Positions 63,249 to 64,000 of a DNA stretch of 64,000 bases are shown here, piece after piece (within the stretch, counting starts at the first letter, position 1; each line of letters opens with the position of its first letter). Made by a program: the position numbers and the translations under genes. The notes beneath the pieces are model-generated. The model was not told the DNA's origin and did not search any database. It saw only the letters and a list, made by a program, of their open reading frames with translations. Source of the DNA: Sandaracinobacteroides sp039808025 (GTDB lineage: Bacteria; Pseudomonadota; Alphaproteobacteria; Sphingomonadales; Sphingomonadaceae). The stretch is taken from the NCBI GenBank assembly GCA_039808025.1, contig JBDHSK010000003.1, positions 186,001 to 250,000 of the forward strand, written 5' to 3'.

Positions 63249-63640
63249 CCTTCGCCTTTCTGAACCATCAGGCAGTTCTTTTCACCATCGAGCCATTTCA
63301 GGCCGGTCTGGCTCCCATTCGAAGGACGCAGTGTAAACCTCTGGCCATTGCGCTGGAACGCAATAACAGAGCCGCTGTCGACACCTTTGACCCGTACGTG
63401 CGTGTCAAGGTCGCTCTTCATCTCGAGGTCGTAATTGCCAGGTGAAGTGGGGGTGATGATGAGGAACATCCCTTCAACACCAACCCACTTTCCCTTCCAT
63501 TCGGCATGCGCATGCGCGGGGTGCGAAGGTGCCGGAGCCTGCCGTGTCACCGGTTCTGGTGCGGGTGCCATCGGTTGTCGGGCTTGGCCGCAGGCGCTCA
63601 AAAGCACACACGTAACGGCAACGTACGCAATCTTCTTCAT
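63236..63640 (-). CDS. Small predicted lipoprotein
   Basis: 134 residues from the ATG at 63640 with GGAGGAC upstream. The signal MKKIAYVAVTCVLLSACGQA has a good lipobox (LSAC, Cys17). A Pro/Ala-rich linker leads to a small beta-rich domain (WKGKWVGVEGMFLIITPTSP, then GEKNCLMVQKGEGYCR with two Cys). No family recognised. Export to the periplasm is expected. The neighbouring IS remnant overlaps its last codons. Confidence 0.7.
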   Translation of the reverse strand: MKKIAYVAVTCVLLSACGQARQPMAPAPEPVTRQAPAPSHPAHAHAEWKGKWVGVEGMFLIITPTSPGNYDLEMKSDLDTHVRVKGVDSGSVIAFQRNGQRFTLRPSNGSQTGLKWLDGEKNCLMVQKGEGYCR

Positions 63641-63953
63641 GACGTCCTCCGTCTGGACAATGCTTCCGGATGTCGATTGCACTATCAGGCGCGGTTATTG
63701 AAGCCCCCCAATGGGCCATGGTGCTGCGCACGGTTTTCTCCGGCCGCACGCCGAACGCGGCTGCCGTCCCGCCGGAACGGTTGATCAACAGGGGCAAAGT
63801 TTGAGACATCCAAACGCCCAAACGCACCATACCGCACCCTGGTATCCGCCTGCCGAGATTCCGCTTGCGACTCGCAAGCGAGTGTCAGACGATCTGCCCT
63901 GTCCCAACCGCGCCGCGTGCGCGAGCCAGCGCGGCGCTTCACCAGAGGAGGCG
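63641..63953. other. Intergenic region with GC hairpin before the right-edge ORF
   Basis: 313 bases without a convincing gene. GCGCCGCG (63910-63917) and CGCGGCGC (63930-63937) form perfect 8-base arms with a 12-base loop just upstream of the ribosome-binding site of the next ORF. CTTGCG and CGCAAG form a smaller hairpin near 63870. Divergent promoters for the lipoprotein and the edge ORF must lie here. Confidence 0.4.
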
Positions 63954-64000
63954 ATGATGGGCAGCACCCCAAGAACTGGTAACGCCAACGATAGCAAGGT
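63954..64000 (+). CDS. Start of an unidentified ORF (cut by window edge)
   Basis: ATG at 63954 (or 63957) is preceded by AGAGGAGG at ideal distance. The visible product is MMGSTPRTGNANDSK, polar and without a recognisable family. The strong ribosome-binding site is the main support. Confidence 0.4.
   Translation, partial: MMGSTPRTGNANDSK

Overview
The window reads as the interior of an integrative and conjugative element (ICE) from a GC-rich alphaproteobacterium. A sphingomonad or rhizobial relative is the best guess from gene content; no 16S or other marker gene is present. No integrase, tRNA or att site is visible, so both ends of the element lie outside.

Region 1 (1-21.8 kb) is defence cargo. 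On the minus strand it carries a KTSC-domain gene cut by the window edge, a HerA ATPase, a SIR2 protein, and an AddA/AddB-like pair of nuclease-bearing proteins. Diverging from these on the plus strand is a tight operon: WYL regulator, SNF2 helicase with a DUF3883 tail, a GmrSD-like DUF262/HNH nuclease, a 27-codon linking ORF, a DUF1156 adenine methyltransferase and a HEPN-DUF499 ATPase. The shared intergenic region has a good sigma70-like promoter with a perfect inverted repeat at its start point. This resembles DISARM/BREX-type modification-linked immunity but does not match the textbook DISARM gene set.

Region 2 (21.8-43.5 kb) is the conjugation and control core, almost entirely on the minus strand. 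It holds a LysR regulator, DUF2274, trbI-G-F-L-K-J-E-D-C-B, a CopG-type protein, the traG/virD4 coupling protein, a MOBP-like relaxase, a repeat-rich candidate oriT, a VirB1-like transglycosylase, DUF736, the traF peptidase, DUF2840, a ribbon-helix-helix protein, parA and repA. Next come an AlpA/RdfS-like putative excision factor, a DUF6499/DUF2285 pair joined by a +1 frameshift (matching the FseA excision activator of ICEMlSymR7A), a QseM-like DUF2285 protein and a QseC-like HTH protein.

Region 3 (43.5-57.7 kb) is the element's maintenance block: a second DUF736, membrane proteins, a DUF2493 protein, a toprim protein, a very large methylase/strawberry-notch helicase, four small genes, a large ParB and an ArdC-type antirestriction protein. 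Two families of repeated 5' leaders occur here. One precedes the helicase, parB and ardC; the other precedes DUF736 and DUF2493. They suggest co-regulation.

Region 4 (57.8-64 kb) is plus-strand cargo: an orphan DUF6088/AbiEi-like regulator with a palindromic operator, a DUF5131 radical-SAM-like protein with its TcmP partner, a HipBA toxin-antitoxin pair, an IS5-family transposase remnant, a minus-strand lipoprotein gene and the start of an unidentified plus-strand ORF at the edge.
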